Program-made: the position numbers and the translations under genes
The notes under the pieces: model-generated
The model's input: only the letters and a program-made list of their open reading frames with translations
The model's database searches: none
What the model was told of the DNA's origin: nothing
In this document: one piece after another, positions 38,435 to 46,911 of the stretch
Layout: each line of letters opens with the position of its first letter
Numbering within the stretch: the stretch's first letter is position 1
Origin: a virus
DNA: 64,000 nucleotides
Strand: one strand, 5' to 3'
IMG/VR virus record: IMGVR_UViG_3300006802_000098
Coordinates: 1 to 64,000 of that record

Positions 38435-38462
38435 TTGACAAGTACAAGCTATATGTTAGTAT
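38435..38462 (+). promoter_or_regulatory. Sigma70-type promoter of the VWA/HExxH gene
   Basis: ACGG then TTGACA at 38435-38440, with TAGTAT at 38457-38462 after a 16-bp spacer. Transcription begins near 38469, 13 bases before ATG 38482, leaving just room for the AGGAG site. Confidence 0.7.
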
Positions 38463-38481
38463 ATACATATAGGAGACAAAC

Positions 38482-39780
38482 ATGACCACTACAACTGCGA
38501 ATAAGAAAAACGTAGAAATTCCAGTAGGATTTGAGACAGATCCTCTAGAGGATGCGCTTGCTCGTGAAGCCCTTACTACTGCTAGAGTAGCCCTGCTCCT
38601 TAAAGCCAGCTTCTTCGGCAACATGGCTACTCGCTTGCCGCTTGTAAACGCAGATGCTTGGCTTCCCACAGCGGCTACTGATGGACGCTATTTCTACTAC
38701 AATAGCAAGTTCATCAACATGCTTAAAAAGAAGGAAATTGAGTTCCTGTTTGGGCATGAGGTGCTCCACAATGTGTATGAGCACCTGGGCCGTAGCAAGC
38801 TGAACAAACATAACCCTATGATTGCTAACATTGCGGCAGACTATGCTGTAAACGGTGACCTTGTTAAGAGTCGTATTGGTCAGCTGATTACCACTGTACC
38901 TGCTCTGCACGATACAAAATACTATGGCATGAGCATGGAAGAGATCTACGACGACATTTATGAAAATGCCGAGAAGATAGATCTAGATCAACTTGCTGAT
39001 ATGCTGCTAGATGAGCATCTGGAAAGCGACGATGAGCAGGACGGCAATAGTGGTGCTGGCGGCCCTCAAGAAGACGAGAACGGCAACCTCAAGAGTAAAA
39101 GCAAGCCCAAGTACAGCGAAGAAGAGCGCAAAAAGATTCGTGATGAGATCAAGGAGAGCCTCATCAATGCTGCCAAGCAAAGTTCAGGTGCTGGTGAAAT
39201 TCCTGGTGGTGTACAGCGCATTATCAAGGACTTGACCGAGCCCAAGATGAACTGGCGCGAACTGCTTGCTCAGACTATCGAGAGCAGCATTAAAAGCGAT
39301 TATAGCTTTATGCGTCCTAGCCGCAAGGGCTGGGGTATGGATGTGGTACTTCCTGGCATGGTTGCAGAAAACACTATTGACATTGCGGTTGCTGTGGACA
39401 TGAGCGGCAGCATCAGCGACCAGCAAGCCCGGGACTTTTTTAGTGAGATTAAAGCTATCATGGATAGCTACACTGACTTTAAGATCAAGCTCTGGTGCTT
39501 TGACACGCAGGTTTATAACTATGCTGAGTTTGATAACACGAACATAGATGATATCCTTGTTTACGAGCCGGCTGGCGGTGGCGGCACTATGTTTGAGTGT
39601 AACTGGGCTTACATGAAGGAAAACGACATACAGCCCAACCGCTTTGTTATGTTTACTGATGGCTATCCTTGCGGTACCTGGGGAGATGAGTTCTACTGCG
39701 ATACGGTGTTTATTATTCACGGTCCAGAAACTATCAAGCCATCATTTGGTAATTATGCCTACTACGATGGTAAGAAATAA
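38482..39780 (+). CDS. VWA-like protein with HExxH metallopeptidase-type motif
   Basis: A 432-residue protein of the DUF2201 type: an N-terminal zincin-like region with FGHEVLHNVYEHLGR near residue 91 (HExxH), an acidic linker near 175-220, and a C-terminal VWA-like domain with the metal-site motif VAVDMSGSISDQ near 308 (DxSxS) and FTDGYPCG near 392. VWA proteins of this kind work with MoxR ATPases, here encoded at 34429. Cellular target unknown. Like the MoxR gene, its codon use is more GC-rich than neighbouring genes. Confidence 0.8.
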   Translation: MTTTTANKKNVEIPVGFETDPLEDALAREALTTARVALLLKASFFGNMATRLPLVNADAWLPTAATDGRYFYYNSKFINMLKKKEIEFLFGHEVLHNVYEHLGRSKLNKHNPMIANIAADYAVNGDLVKSRIGQLITTVPALHDTKYYGMSMEEIYDDIYENAEKIDLDQLADMLLDEHLESDDEQDGNSGAGGPQEDENGNLKSKSKPKYSEEERKKIRDEIKESLINAAKQSSGAGEIPGGVQRIIKDLTEPKMNWRELLAQTIESSIKSDYSFMRPSRKGWGMDVVLPGMVAENTIDIAVAVDMSGSISDQQARDFFSEIKAIMDSYTDFKIKLWCFDTQVYNYAEFDNTNIDDILVYEPAGGGGTMFECNWAYMKENDIQPNRFVMFTDGYPCGTWGDEFYCDTVFIIHGPETIKPSFGNYAYYDGKK

Positions 39781-39977
39781 TGAGGTACTGGACAGAGTAT
39801 CAAAATTTCAAGCATGCTCAAATAGTAAAAAAATACCAGCACTCTTATCCTATAAGCAAGGGTAAGATGCCACTTTTTTCCTGGGCTGGTTTTGATGGTA
39901 TAGATACTAGTGTATGGATACCTAAAACCTATTCTGAGTGGTTAACAAATAGAAAAAAAAATGAAAGAAAAACATAA
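39780..39977 (+). CDS. Hypothetical protein, 65 residues
   Basis: A 65-residue basic protein starting at an ATG that shares a base with the VWA stop (TAATG). It contains a segment KMPLFSWAGFDGIDTSVW and a Lys/Arg/Asn-rich end. No family recognised. It overlaps the dCMP deaminase start by 17 bases. Confidence 0.6.
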   Translation: MRYWTEYQNFKHAQIVKKYQHSYPISKGKMPLFSWAGFDGIDTSVWIPKTYSEWLTNRKKNERKT

Positions 39978-40422
39978 GCGAGCACACATGCGGGCAGCCT
40001 TTGCATATGCTGAATGTAGCACTGCGAAGCGTTTGCAAGTGGGTTGTGTTATAGTAAAGGACGATCGCATTATCAGCATCGGCTACAATGGCATGCCCAG
40101 TGGCTGGACAAATGAGTGCGAAGAAGAAGTTGTTGAAGTTCCTGAGTTACAGGCGGCTTTACCTGAAAACGAAATAAGATACTTGGTTACCAAACCAGAA
40201 GTGCTACACGCGGAAATGAATGCTCTTATGAAGTTGGCTCGATCTACTGAGAGTGGCGAGGACGCAACTGCATTTATAACACATCAACCCTGCATGGAAT
40301 GTTCTAAAGGTTTATATCAAGCAGGTATTAAGGAAATATTCTATGTTCATCCATATAGATTAAACGATGGACTAGAGTTTTTAAAAAAATGTGGTATACC
40401 CGTTGAACAAATAAATGTTTGA
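39961..40422 (+). CDS. dCMP deaminase
   Basis: A 153-residue zinc deaminase. VLHAEMNALMKLA near residue 81 holds the HAE motif with catalytic Glu; HQPCMECSKGLYQAG near 108 holds the PCxxC zinc ligands. The pattern GYNGMPSGWTNECEE near residue 41 is typical of dCMP deaminases. The product dUMP is the substrate of ThyX, encoded on the other strand 2.7 kb away. Phages of this type use the pair to make dTTP. Confidence 0.9.
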   Translation: MKEKHKRAHMRAAFAYAECSTAKRLQVGCVIVKDDRIISIGYNGMPSGWTNECEEEVVEVPELQAALPENEIRYLVTKPEVLHAEMNALMKLARSTESGEDATAFITHQPCMECSKGLYQAGIKEIFYVHPYRLNDGLEFLKKCGIPVEQINV

Positions 40423-41659
40423 TATCTTTTGTATGCAGATTACAGGTAACAATGTTGACCTACCCGCTAATACACAATACACTCGTTGGAATGGTACACA
40501 CCTAGACACAATACGTAGGTGTGTAAATCATGCTAGAACAGAGTACGTTTGGATTGTAGCAGACTGTTGCAATTATTCTAACTTTGATTTTACCTGGCAA
40601 CCCGTGCCCTGGGAAGCAGATCAGATACACTGCTGGGCAAGCGGTAACCAACAGTTTGGTGATACTTTCCTGGTGCCTGTCAGTGCTTTTAAGAAGCAAG
40701 AGCAAGGGCTTAAACTACTTGAGTGGTATGAGTATATCAACTGGCACAGTGAGCCCAGTGTGCCGCGCTATGAATGGCCCACAGTGACCGATTTAGATGC
40801 TCAGACCAGCTTGTATGCTTGGCACAAGCAAACCAGCGCAGACATTGACTATGAGCCCAGTTTATGGAAAAAACGTGATCTACACGCCTTTACACAGAGC
40901 GGTAGTGTACTACTAGTGCCCAGGGACTGTAAAACGCATTTTAAAGAGCAATACTACGACTACCCACATATCTTGCGCCATACGGACTATAATATACCTG
41001 AAAAACTACTTGATGTAGTATACTTGAGCAACGGTGAAAAAAACGCCCTTAAAAACTGGAATATATTAAAAGAAATTTGCCCTAGGGCAAAATGGGTTGA
41101 GGGGGTAACAGGCAGGGCAGCGGCATATAAAGCCTGCGCTGAGATAAGCGATACACCCTGGTTCTTTAATGTGTTTGCTAAGTGTATTGTAGATCCAGAC
41201 TTTGACTTTAACTGGCAACCAGACTGGTTACAAGGACCCAAGCACTGGATATTTCACAGTCGTAATCCTGTTAATGGGTTGGAATATGGACACATGGGTA
41301 TCATTGCTTACCACAAGCAGATGGTACTTGATGCTACTGAATGGGGGCTAGACTTTACGCTGAGTGCTAGACACGGCGTTGTGCCTGTGGTGGGTAGTAC
41401 AGCAGACTTTAATACTAGTCCATACGAAACTTGGCGTACTGCTTTTAGAGAATGTATCAAACTGTATGGACAATCAGATCCAGAAAGTCGCTACAGGTTA
41501 AATCAATGGTGTACAGTTGGTAAAGGTGACTATGCTGAGTGGAGTATAGAAGGTGCTACTTATGCCACTGTTTATGCTGCTAGCGGAAACGATCTACAAG
41601 CCACCTTTGAATGGAAATTCCTCAAAGAACTCTTTGATAGCAAGTATAACATGGTGTAG
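40415..41659 (+). CDS. Glycosyltransferase-like protein with two related halves
   Basis: A 414-residue protein. Two similar segments are visible: RRCVNHARTEYVWIVADCCNY... near 35 and YKACAEISDTPWFFNVFAKC near 240, each followed by a D.DF.F.WQP block. The second half resembles the protein at 57088-58005 (shared ARNAVNGLxYG/ RNPVNGLEYGH region). That relative keeps a DGDN metal/sugar-nucleotide motif; here it is replaced (FAKCIVD), so catalysis is doubtful. The 3' end overlaps the convergent aminotransferase by 66 bases. Confidence 0.6.
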   Translation: MFDIFCMQITGNNVDLPANTQYTRWNGTHLDTIRRCVNHARTEYVWIVADCCNYSNFDFTWQPVPWEADQIHCWASGNQQFGDTFLVPVSAFKKQEQGLKLLEWYEYINWHSEPSVPRYEWPTVTDLDAQTSLYAWHKQTSADIDYEPSLWKKRDLHAFTQSGSVLLVPRDCKTHFKEQYYDYPHILRHTDYNIPEKLLDVVYLSNGEKNALKNWNILKEICPRAKWVEGVTGRAAAYKACAEISDTPWFFNVFAKCIVDPDFDFNWQPDWLQGPKHWIFHSRNPVNGLEYGHMGIIAYHKQMVLDATEWGLDFTLSARHGVVPVVGSTADFNTSPYETWRTAFRECIKLYGQSDPESRYRLNQWCTVGKGDYAEWSIEGATYATVYAASGNDLQATFEWKFLKELFDSKYNMV

Positions 41660-42586
41660 TTCATGATCTGTCATATAAGGATCACAGGGAAGAGCTAGTT
41701 GGCATAAACAGTTTTCTGTGGCTTGTGGTGATTTATAAATTGGTTGTTCGTAAACACGTTTAATTTGTATTTCACGCTTTATCATCCACATTTCTAGTTC
41801 TACTCTAAGCGGAGTGCTTATCACAAACTTGCTTACTTGACCACGTGGATCAGTTACGCAGGTAACTAGATGTCTAATTTGTTGATAATAGTCTCTGGCA
41901 ATCTCTTGTCTGCGTTCTTGCCAAATTGGAAAGTGATCCAGCTTTACTAGAAGTTCAGCACATTCACGTTCACTGGGTATACTATTGCCGCCTATTTCCA
42001 AACCATGTCGTCTTAGGGATCGTAAATTACCAGCAATAGTATCTGAGTTTGTTACGACTGCGCCGGCGTTTCCAAAGTTAGGTAAACTTTTTGTAGGATC
42101 AAAACTATAACTAGCAAAAATGCCCTGTAGTGGAGCACCAAAATGTTGAGCTCCATCTTCATATATTTTTTTATTTTCTGGTAAGTGTTGATAATTATTT
42201 CCAAACAAGCCTACCCAAATAACATGATCTATACCACTGGGTATTTTATTCCAATCCAGTAAACCAGTATCTGTTACATCAACCGGCACTGGAATATTAT
42301 TACTCCTATTAATACTGTTTTTTGTTGCTATAAAGGTTTGTGCTGGAAATGCAATTAAAGATTTAGATAAGCCACTGGCTACTAGACCATAATATAACGC
42401 ATCACTGCCACTACCAAGCATTACACAGTGCTTTGCTTGACTTAGTTTGGCAATTCTATTTTCTAGTTCTTTTGTACAGTTTCCTAGCAGATGCCTTCCT
42501 GATTGATAAACCTGTTCAGTTGCTAGGTCTAGGCTTTGTTTTAATTCAGCATACAATCTATCTAGATTGTGGAGGTGGATTGTCAT
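41594..42586 (-). CDS. DegT/DnrJ/EryC1-family PLP aminotransferase
   Basis: A 330-residue protein: CVMLGSGSDALYYGL near residue 54, IYEDGAQHFGAPLQG near 140 (Asp contacting PLP) and SYSFDPTKSLPNFGNAGA near 158 (PLP lysine). Complete, but shorter than the usual 370. These enzymes aminate keto-sugars. It ends inside the convergent gene at 40415-41659 and is the last gene of the minus-strand cluster. Overlaps the upstream small gene by 29 bases. Confidence 0.8.
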   Translation of the reverse strand: MTIHLHNLDRLYAELKQSLDLATEQVYQSGRHLLGNCTKELENRIAKLSQAKHCVMLGSGSDALYYGLVASGLSKSLIAFPAQTFIATKNSINRSNNIPVPVDVTDTGLLDWNKIPSGIDHVIWVGLFGNNYQHLPENKKIYEDGAQHFGAPLQGIFASYSFDPTKSLPNFGNAGAVVTNSDTIAGNLRSLRRHGLEIGGNSIPSERECAELLVKLDHFPIWQERRQEIARDYYQQIRHLVTCVTDPRGQVSKFVISTPLRVELEMWMIKREIQIKRVYEQPIYKSPQATENCLCQLALPCDPYMTDHELHHVILAIKEFFEEFPFKGGL

Positions 42587-42791
42587 CTTCTGAAACTTTT
42601 ACTTGTTGCAAATTAAGAATAACTAATTCACGTAATTCATCTATGTTAACATCACCTGACTCGATCATGTCTAATGCTTGGCTTGGTTTTATTTTTTTTA
42701 ATCGCACAAGAGCAGAAGATAAAATCACTAATTCCGGTCTGCTCATTTTCGGGTATTTTTTAATTATACTTAATATGTCTGTGTAAGTCAT
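42558..42791 (-). CDS. Small hypothetical helical protein
   Basis: A 77-residue protein with an N-terminal helical part (MTYTDILSIIKKYPKMSRPE) and an acidic, proline-rich end. No family recognised. One base separates it from the upstream gene. Confidence 0.6.
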   Translation of the reverse strand: MTYTDILSIIKKYPKMSRPELVILSSALVRLKKIKPSQALDMIESGDVNIDELRELVILNLQQVKVSEDDNPPPQSR

Positions 42792-42792
42792 T

Positions 42793-43089
42793 TTATTCCC
42801 TATGCTGCTTATTATACCATTTTAAAGTCCAGAGCGCCAGTTCGTTAGGATCCTCAAAGCTCATTACCGCTTGGTTCTCATCAGGCGTAAACCACCAACC
42901 CCATTTACTTTGGCAATTTTCTATAGCCCACTCTATACTAGGATACATAACACCATTTGTATTTAAAAAACAGTTGTAGTCAAACTTTTTATTGTATCCA
43001 CAATCAGGGTTTTTATCTTTAATCATTGGGTCTAGTTTTTGCCATTCATAATAAGTAAACCCTTGTTTGTTTATCCTAGGTAGTCCCAT
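42793..43089 (-). CDS. Hypothetical phage protein, 98 residues
   Basis: The likely start is the ATG at 43089, which overlaps the ThyX stop; a longer frame to 43131 would lie more deeply in thyX. The product (MGLPRINKQGFTYYEWQKLD...) is rich in Trp and Asn and has several cysteines. No family recognised. Confidence 0.6.
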   Translation of the reverse strand: MGLPRINKQGFTYYEWQKLDPMIKDKNPDCGYNKKFDYNCFLNTNGVMYPSIEWAIENCQSKWGWWFTPDENQAVMSFEDPNELALWTLKWYNKQHRE

Positions 43090-43768
43090 CCCATTCAAAC
43101 ATTTCGTCCGCAAGTGGGAACACATCTGCAATTACTCGTGCACACGCATGAGCAATCTCCATGTGTTCCTTTTGAGTACCATTAGCACCACGTAGTTCAA
43201 TATAGTGTACCCAACTACGTAGCGTACCGTTCATATACATGCGACTTACTGTATTACCCTCAGGCAATACAGCCCTAGCTTGTTCTTTAGCAATACCGTT
43301 CTCAATAGCCCACTGATATGCCTTTTTTGATGCATCAATTACAAATTGTTGAGCAGCAGTCCACTGATGTTCTAGTTCTTCGTCATTTACATCAATACTG
43401 TTCTGCCTGTTTGTAGTGTCCTGCAAACGTGCTTCACGAGTAACAAACTCTAGATCCTTTGTGGGATCAGCGTAGCGTTGGCTAAACTCTTGGAAACTGA
43501 AACTCCTGTGACGCAGGATCTGCCTTGCTATGTCACGAGTAGTTTGAATCTCCATACAAGCACTGACCATTTCTAGGGGACTCCAATGCTTGTGTTTGAT
43601 GAGATATTTAATGAGCTTTGCGCTAGTTTCCATGTTTAACTGTCCACTAGGGTTGCTGACTCTAGCACAGAACGCAATAAGGTCCTGCACGTCTGCATCA
43701 ACAAGATCATGAGCAGTTAAAAACTCTGGACTGGCTTGGCTATAGCTAACCAGGCTTACTTTCATCAA
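43076..43768 (-). CDS. thyX: Flavin-dependent thymidylate synthase ThyX
   Basis: A 230-residue protein with the ThyX motif RHRSFSFQEFSQRYA near residue 86, where the consensus is RHRxxSxxExSxR. It methylates dUMP to dTMP using FAD and methylene-tetrahydrofolate. The C-terminal region has MNGTLRSWVHYIELR, also typical. Its partner dCMP deaminase lies on the plus strand. Overlaps the upstream gene by four bases. Confidence 0.95.
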   Translation of the reverse strand: MMKVSLVSYSQASPEFLTAHDLVDADVQDLIAFCARVSNPSGQLNMETSAKLIKYLIKHKHWSPLEMVSACMEIQTTRDIARQILRHRSFSFQEFSQRYADPTKDLEFVTREARLQDTTNRQNSIDVNDEELEHQWTAAQQFVIDASKKAYQWAIENGIAKEQARAVLPEGNTVSRMYMNGTLRSWVHYIELRGANGTQKEHMEIAHACARVIADVFPLADEMFEWDGTT

Positions 43769-44394
43769 GCAGCAGCCTTTTTACGTCCACGCTTCTTAGG
43801 TGCTAGACTTGGATCTAGATCCTGAGCCTGGGCTGTTAACCTTTCAATCTCTTCTGTAAGAACATTAATCTGTGCTCGCATACCATCAGCTTGCTTAACT
43901 AAATCCTGAGCTAAATCAGCATCAGTTAGTACGCCTCCAGGTGTTGCAGCGGCGGCCGCAGCTTCTCTGCCTGCCTGTTGCTTGGCTGGATCAGCCAATC
44001 CTGACGTAGCATCAATCTCAGCTAGTCTGCTAGCAGCATCACCACCAGCTTCCATGTCACGGATAATCTGATTAATTTCATCTAACCTAGCACCCTGACC
44101 ACCTGGACTTGGTGTCATGATAATATCCTGTGTGCGTACCTTCTTCATCCAACCTTCTCTGTGCATTTTAGTAAGAAGGTTAGCACCGTCGGTTCCTACT
44201 ACACGGTGTAATGCGTCACCAAGATGTTTTGCTGCCTGACCGGCATTGCTTTCAATACATTTCATGATATCGTCATGAAACCCTGTAGGCAACTGCTGGG
44301 GGTATGCTACCAGAGCCATGTGTTCTTCTCCGGGAACTTCACGGAAAACAACAACTACTCTTTTATCACCTTGTCTACCTACGTGTTTAAGCAT
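43765..44394 (-). CDS. Conserved-looking phage protein with Ala-rich coiled region
   Basis: ATG 44394 has an AAGGAG site seven bases upstream; an ATG at 44415 is an alternative. The protein of 209 residues starts MLKHVGRQGDKRVVVVFREV and continues with PGEEHMALVAYPQQL, a pattern I associate with an uncharacterised protein of T4-type aquatic phages. The second half is Ala-rich and helical, and the C-terminus is a basic Lys/Arg tail (KKRGRKKAAA). Confidence 0.65.
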   Translation of the reverse strand: MLKHVGRQGDKRVVVVFREVPGEEHMALVAYPQQLPTGFHDDIMKCIESNAGQAAKHLGDALHRVVGTDGANLLTKMHREGWMKKVRTQDIIMTPSPGGQGARLDEINQIIRDMEAGGDAASRLAEIDATSGLADPAKQQAGREAAAAAATPGGVLTDADLAQDLVKQADGMRAQINVLTEEIERLTAQAQDLDPSLAPKKRGRKKAAA

Positions 44395-44755
44395 TGTCTG
44401 CTTCTCCTTCTTCATGTGAGTGTTCTACATCACCATCAACATGTGAATGTGTAGTGCCATCATCATGTGTATGTTCTACTTCTTGTTGAGCAGAAGGCTG
44501 ATTTAATGTTCTAGCACCATTAGCTACTAGAAAAGTAATAAGCCTGTTGTACAGGGTGCCTACTGCTTCCATTTCACCAGCACGGATTGCGCCGCGTTGT
44601 GATACTGCTTCAAGCACATTTGCCATAAGATTTAAGTCAGCAACACCTAGTTGCGGTGCTTGAACCGCTGATTCGCCAACTACTGGATCTACACTGGCAT
44701 CTGCCTCTACTGCTTCTTCTTCTGTTTCTTCTACTACATTCATTTCTTCACTCAT
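44387..44755 (-). CDS. Acidic hypothetical protein with His-rich C-terminus
   Basis: A 122-residue acidic protein. The N-terminus is Glu/Val-rich, and residues about 90-118 are His-rich in the repeated pattern EHTHDDGTTHSHVDGD, then EHSHEEGE, which could bind metal ions such as zinc or nickel. Its end overlaps the next gene by eight bases. No family recognised. It has its own promoter, overlapping a divergent gene. Confidence 0.65.
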   Translation of the reverse strand: MSEEMNVVEETEEEAVEADASVDPVVGESAVQAPQLGVADLNLMANVLEAVSQRGAIRAGEMEAVGTLYNRLITFLVANGARTLNQPSAQQEVEHTHDDGTTHSHVDGDVEHSHEEGEADNA

Positions 44756-44787
44756 GTTATCGATTCTCCTTTTAGGTCGATAAGTAT

Positions 44788-44816
44788 ATTATATAGGATT
44801 ACTTTATGATTTCCAA
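44788..44816 (-). promoter_or_regulatory. Sigma70-type promoter on the minus strand
   Basis: Read on the minus strand: TTGGAA (44816-44811), a 17-bp spacer and a perfect TATAAT (44793-44788). Transcription would begin near 44781, 26 bases before the start codon at 44755, with AAGGAG as ribosome-binding site. It overlaps the start of the divergent gene at 44806. Confidence 0.65.
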
Positions 44817-45348
44817 ATACTTTTTTATAATTTTAACAATTTTTTTATTAACTACTAAGCCTCTTTTTTCTCAAGAAATTAATTCAGGGGAAATGATTGT
44901 TAATAATATTTTTACCTTGTTTGAAGCAAGTCTTCAATGTCAGGCAGTAGCAGAAATCACTGCCAATTACTACATTATTTACCTAGGATTCAAACACAGT
45001 TTAGAAAAATCTGATATTAAAAAGTTAGAAACGCCAAAAAGTATAAGTTACCTCAAAACACAATTTACAAAATATGAAGAGTTAATACAAGAAATAAAAA
45101 AGTTATTAACTCGCTTAGACAGTACTACGGCAAACAAAATAAAAAATTATGAACAAAGTACATACATAAAAATAAAACAACAACTACTATATTTTTTATT
45201 GAACAGAATAGAGCCAGATTTTATAGAAAATACTATGGCCTTGAACAGTGAATGTTATCAAAAATTTAAATTTCGCCAAGATTATTTAAAGACAATATCT
45301 GCAGATATTGACAGGCATATACAAGAAAATCCTAGCTTAAAACCTTAA
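44806..45348 (+). CDS. Putative secreted/periplasmic helical protein
   Basis: A 180-residue protein with a cleavable signal peptide (hydrophobic KYFFIILTIFLLTTKPLFS, likely cut near residue 23). The mature part is Lys-rich and helical with several cysteines. It is the only plus-strand gene between 41.7 kb and 61 kb, and is more AT-rich than its surroundings, which suggests later acquisition. It overlaps the convergent carbamoyltransferase by 17 bases. Function unknown; exclusion, envelope effects or lysis are possible. Confidence 0.65.
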   Translation: MISKYFFIILTIFLLTTKPLFSQEINSGEMIVNNIFTLFEASLQCQAVAEITANYYIIYLGFKHSLEKSDIKKLETPKSISYLKTQFTKYEELIQEIKKLLTRLDSTTANKIKNYEQSTYIKIKQQLLYFLLNRIEPDFIENTMALNSECYQKFKFRQDYLKTISADIDRHIQENPSLKP

Positions 45349-46813
45349 CACCATAATGCTTTTCAAACCTATCTGCGTCCGCTCTAGTATTAATCATGGG
45401 CTCGCCACGGATATTTAGACTAGTGTTTAACAGCATTGGACAGTCAGTTAGCACATACCATTTTTCTAGAAGTTCCCTTACGCCAGAATGATCGTTTCTA
45501 CCAACCGTTTGTACTCTACTGGTTGAGTCTACATGAAGTATAGCAGGAAAGCCAAGCCTTGTACACCCGTAGACGCTCTGCATATATGGATTTGTTTCCC
45601 AGGGCGGCATAGCAAAATAATCGCTGGCATGTTCATTTAGAATCATGGGAGCAAAAGGTCTAAACTTTTGTCTGCGTTTTATTTCATTTACACGGTCTTT
45701 GATATCAGCACCTCTCGGATCTGCTAGCAAACTTCTAGTGCCCAGTGCTCTTGGTCCAAACTCCGCTCTGCCACTGGCCACTCCCACTATTTTGTTTTCC
45801 ATTAGTTCACTGATAATTTCATCAACTGGATATTCACCTGGTATATTGGTACCCAGATATGGTCCTTGCCAGTTTAAGCGTTTACCATAGGCTAATGCGG
45901 CTGCTCCTAGACTGCTACCACAATCTCCTGGATTGGGCATTATCCAAAACCTGTTCCATATCTCACTTATTTTAGCATTTGCTACACAGTTTAAGGCAAC
46001 GCCGCCCATGTATACACAATCATCTATATCAGTATAAGTTTCAGCAAGTTGACGCATTAAGGTAGTTAAACAGCGTTCAGTTACAAGTTGTGCGCTTAAT
46101 GCCAAACTTTCTGGGTCAATATCTGGCAACATGGATTTAGGTATACCAGTATGACAGTTATACTTCCAGGTTTGATTGTGATCAGCATCTACAAAGGTAT
46201 TATAAACGTCTTTGTACCAATTTGGCATGCCATAAGCACTCATACCCATTAAGATATATTCTTCTTCCATGGGTTTAAGACCAACTGCTTGTGTCATAGC
46301 ACTGTAAAATAATCCTAGACTGTTTGGGTATCTGCGTTTTAGAACGGATTTATACACCGCATTGCCATGGTTATCATAACTGGCAATATAGGCACTGTAG
46401 GTATCCCATTCTCCAATAGCATCTACTACCACAACCATGGCTCTATCAAACGGTGATGTTTGAAACCCTGCGGCAGCATGACTCAAATGATGACTATATG
46501 TGGTTATTGGTTTGTTTATGCCAACGTCTGCTAGATGACGTTTAGGAGATTTATCAGTAAGTGCTTTGCGCCATTCTCCGCTGTAGAGTTGTCGTGTCTT
46601 TTTAAGCCAGGGTCGCTCATACCAAGCAACTTGACTTATATCACCATAACTCAAGGCTTCATCTATTATTTCTTGGTTAAGTTCTGGGTCATTTTTAACA
46701 CGACTATATCGTTCGCTGTGAGCAGCAAATAGAATATCACCGTGATTGTTGATTACACTCACACCAGCATCATGAAAGCCGGCACTCACACCCAGTATAT
46801 TTGGTAGTTTCAT
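45332..46813 (-). CDS. Carbamoyltransferase (NodU/CmcH family)
   Basis: A 493-residue protein starting MKLPNILGVSAGFHDAGVSV, with HSERYSRVKND and YSHHLSHAAAGF near residue 105 (the metal-binding His pair of the Kae1-like fold), then VYMGGVALNCVAN near 270 and GRAEFGPRALGTRSLLADPR near 350. These enzymes transfer a carbamoyl group to a hydroxyl of a sugar or antibiotic, using carbamoyl phosphate via an adenylate. In this cluster a sugar of a surface polysaccharide or the virion, or another metabolite, could be the target. Confidence 0.9.
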   Translation of the reverse strand: MKLPNILGVSAGFHDAGVSVINNHGDILFAAHSERYSRVKNDPELNQEIIDEALSYGDISQVAWYERPWLKKTRQLYSGEWRKALTDKSPKRHLADVGINKPITTYSHHLSHAAAGFQTSPFDRAMVVVVDAIGEWDTYSAYIASYDNHGNAVYKSVLKRRYPNSLGLFYSAMTQAVGLKPMEEEYILMGMSAYGMPNWYKDVYNTFVDADHNQTWKYNCHTGIPKSMLPDIDPESLALSAQLVTERCLTTLMRQLAETYTDIDDCVYMGGVALNCVANAKISEIWNRFWIMPNPGDCGSSLGAAALAYGKRLNWQGPYLGTNIPGEYPVDEIISELMENKIVGVASGRAEFGPRALGTRSLLADPRGADIKDRVNEIKRRQKFRPFAPMILNEHASDYFAMPPWETNPYMQSVYGCTRLGFPAILHVDSTSRVQTVGRNDHSGVRELLEKWYVLTDCPMLLNTSLNIRGEPMINTRADADRFEKHYGVKVLS

Positions 46814-46911
46814 TTATATATAAAAGGGTCTCTACGTCTCAACTCTTTTAATCTTTTTCTATACTGTATTTCCAGTTTAATACGGTTTATAATATTTTTA
46901 ATCCACTGCAT
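46810..46911 (-). CDS. Small basic phage protein, 33 residues
   Basis: ATG at 46911-46909 inside the end of the upstream radical SAM gene, and TGA at 46812-46810 overlapping the carbamoyltransferase ATG (ATGA). The product starts MQWIKNIINRIKLEIQYRKR and ends RRRDPFIYK. The strong Lys/Arg heptad pattern and the DPFIYK ending resemble a tiny conserved protein seen in T4-type aquatic phages. It fills the only 84-base gap here and is well placed for translational coupling. Confidence 0.65.
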   Translation of the reverse strand: MQWIKNIINRIKLEIQYRKRLKELRRRDPFIYK

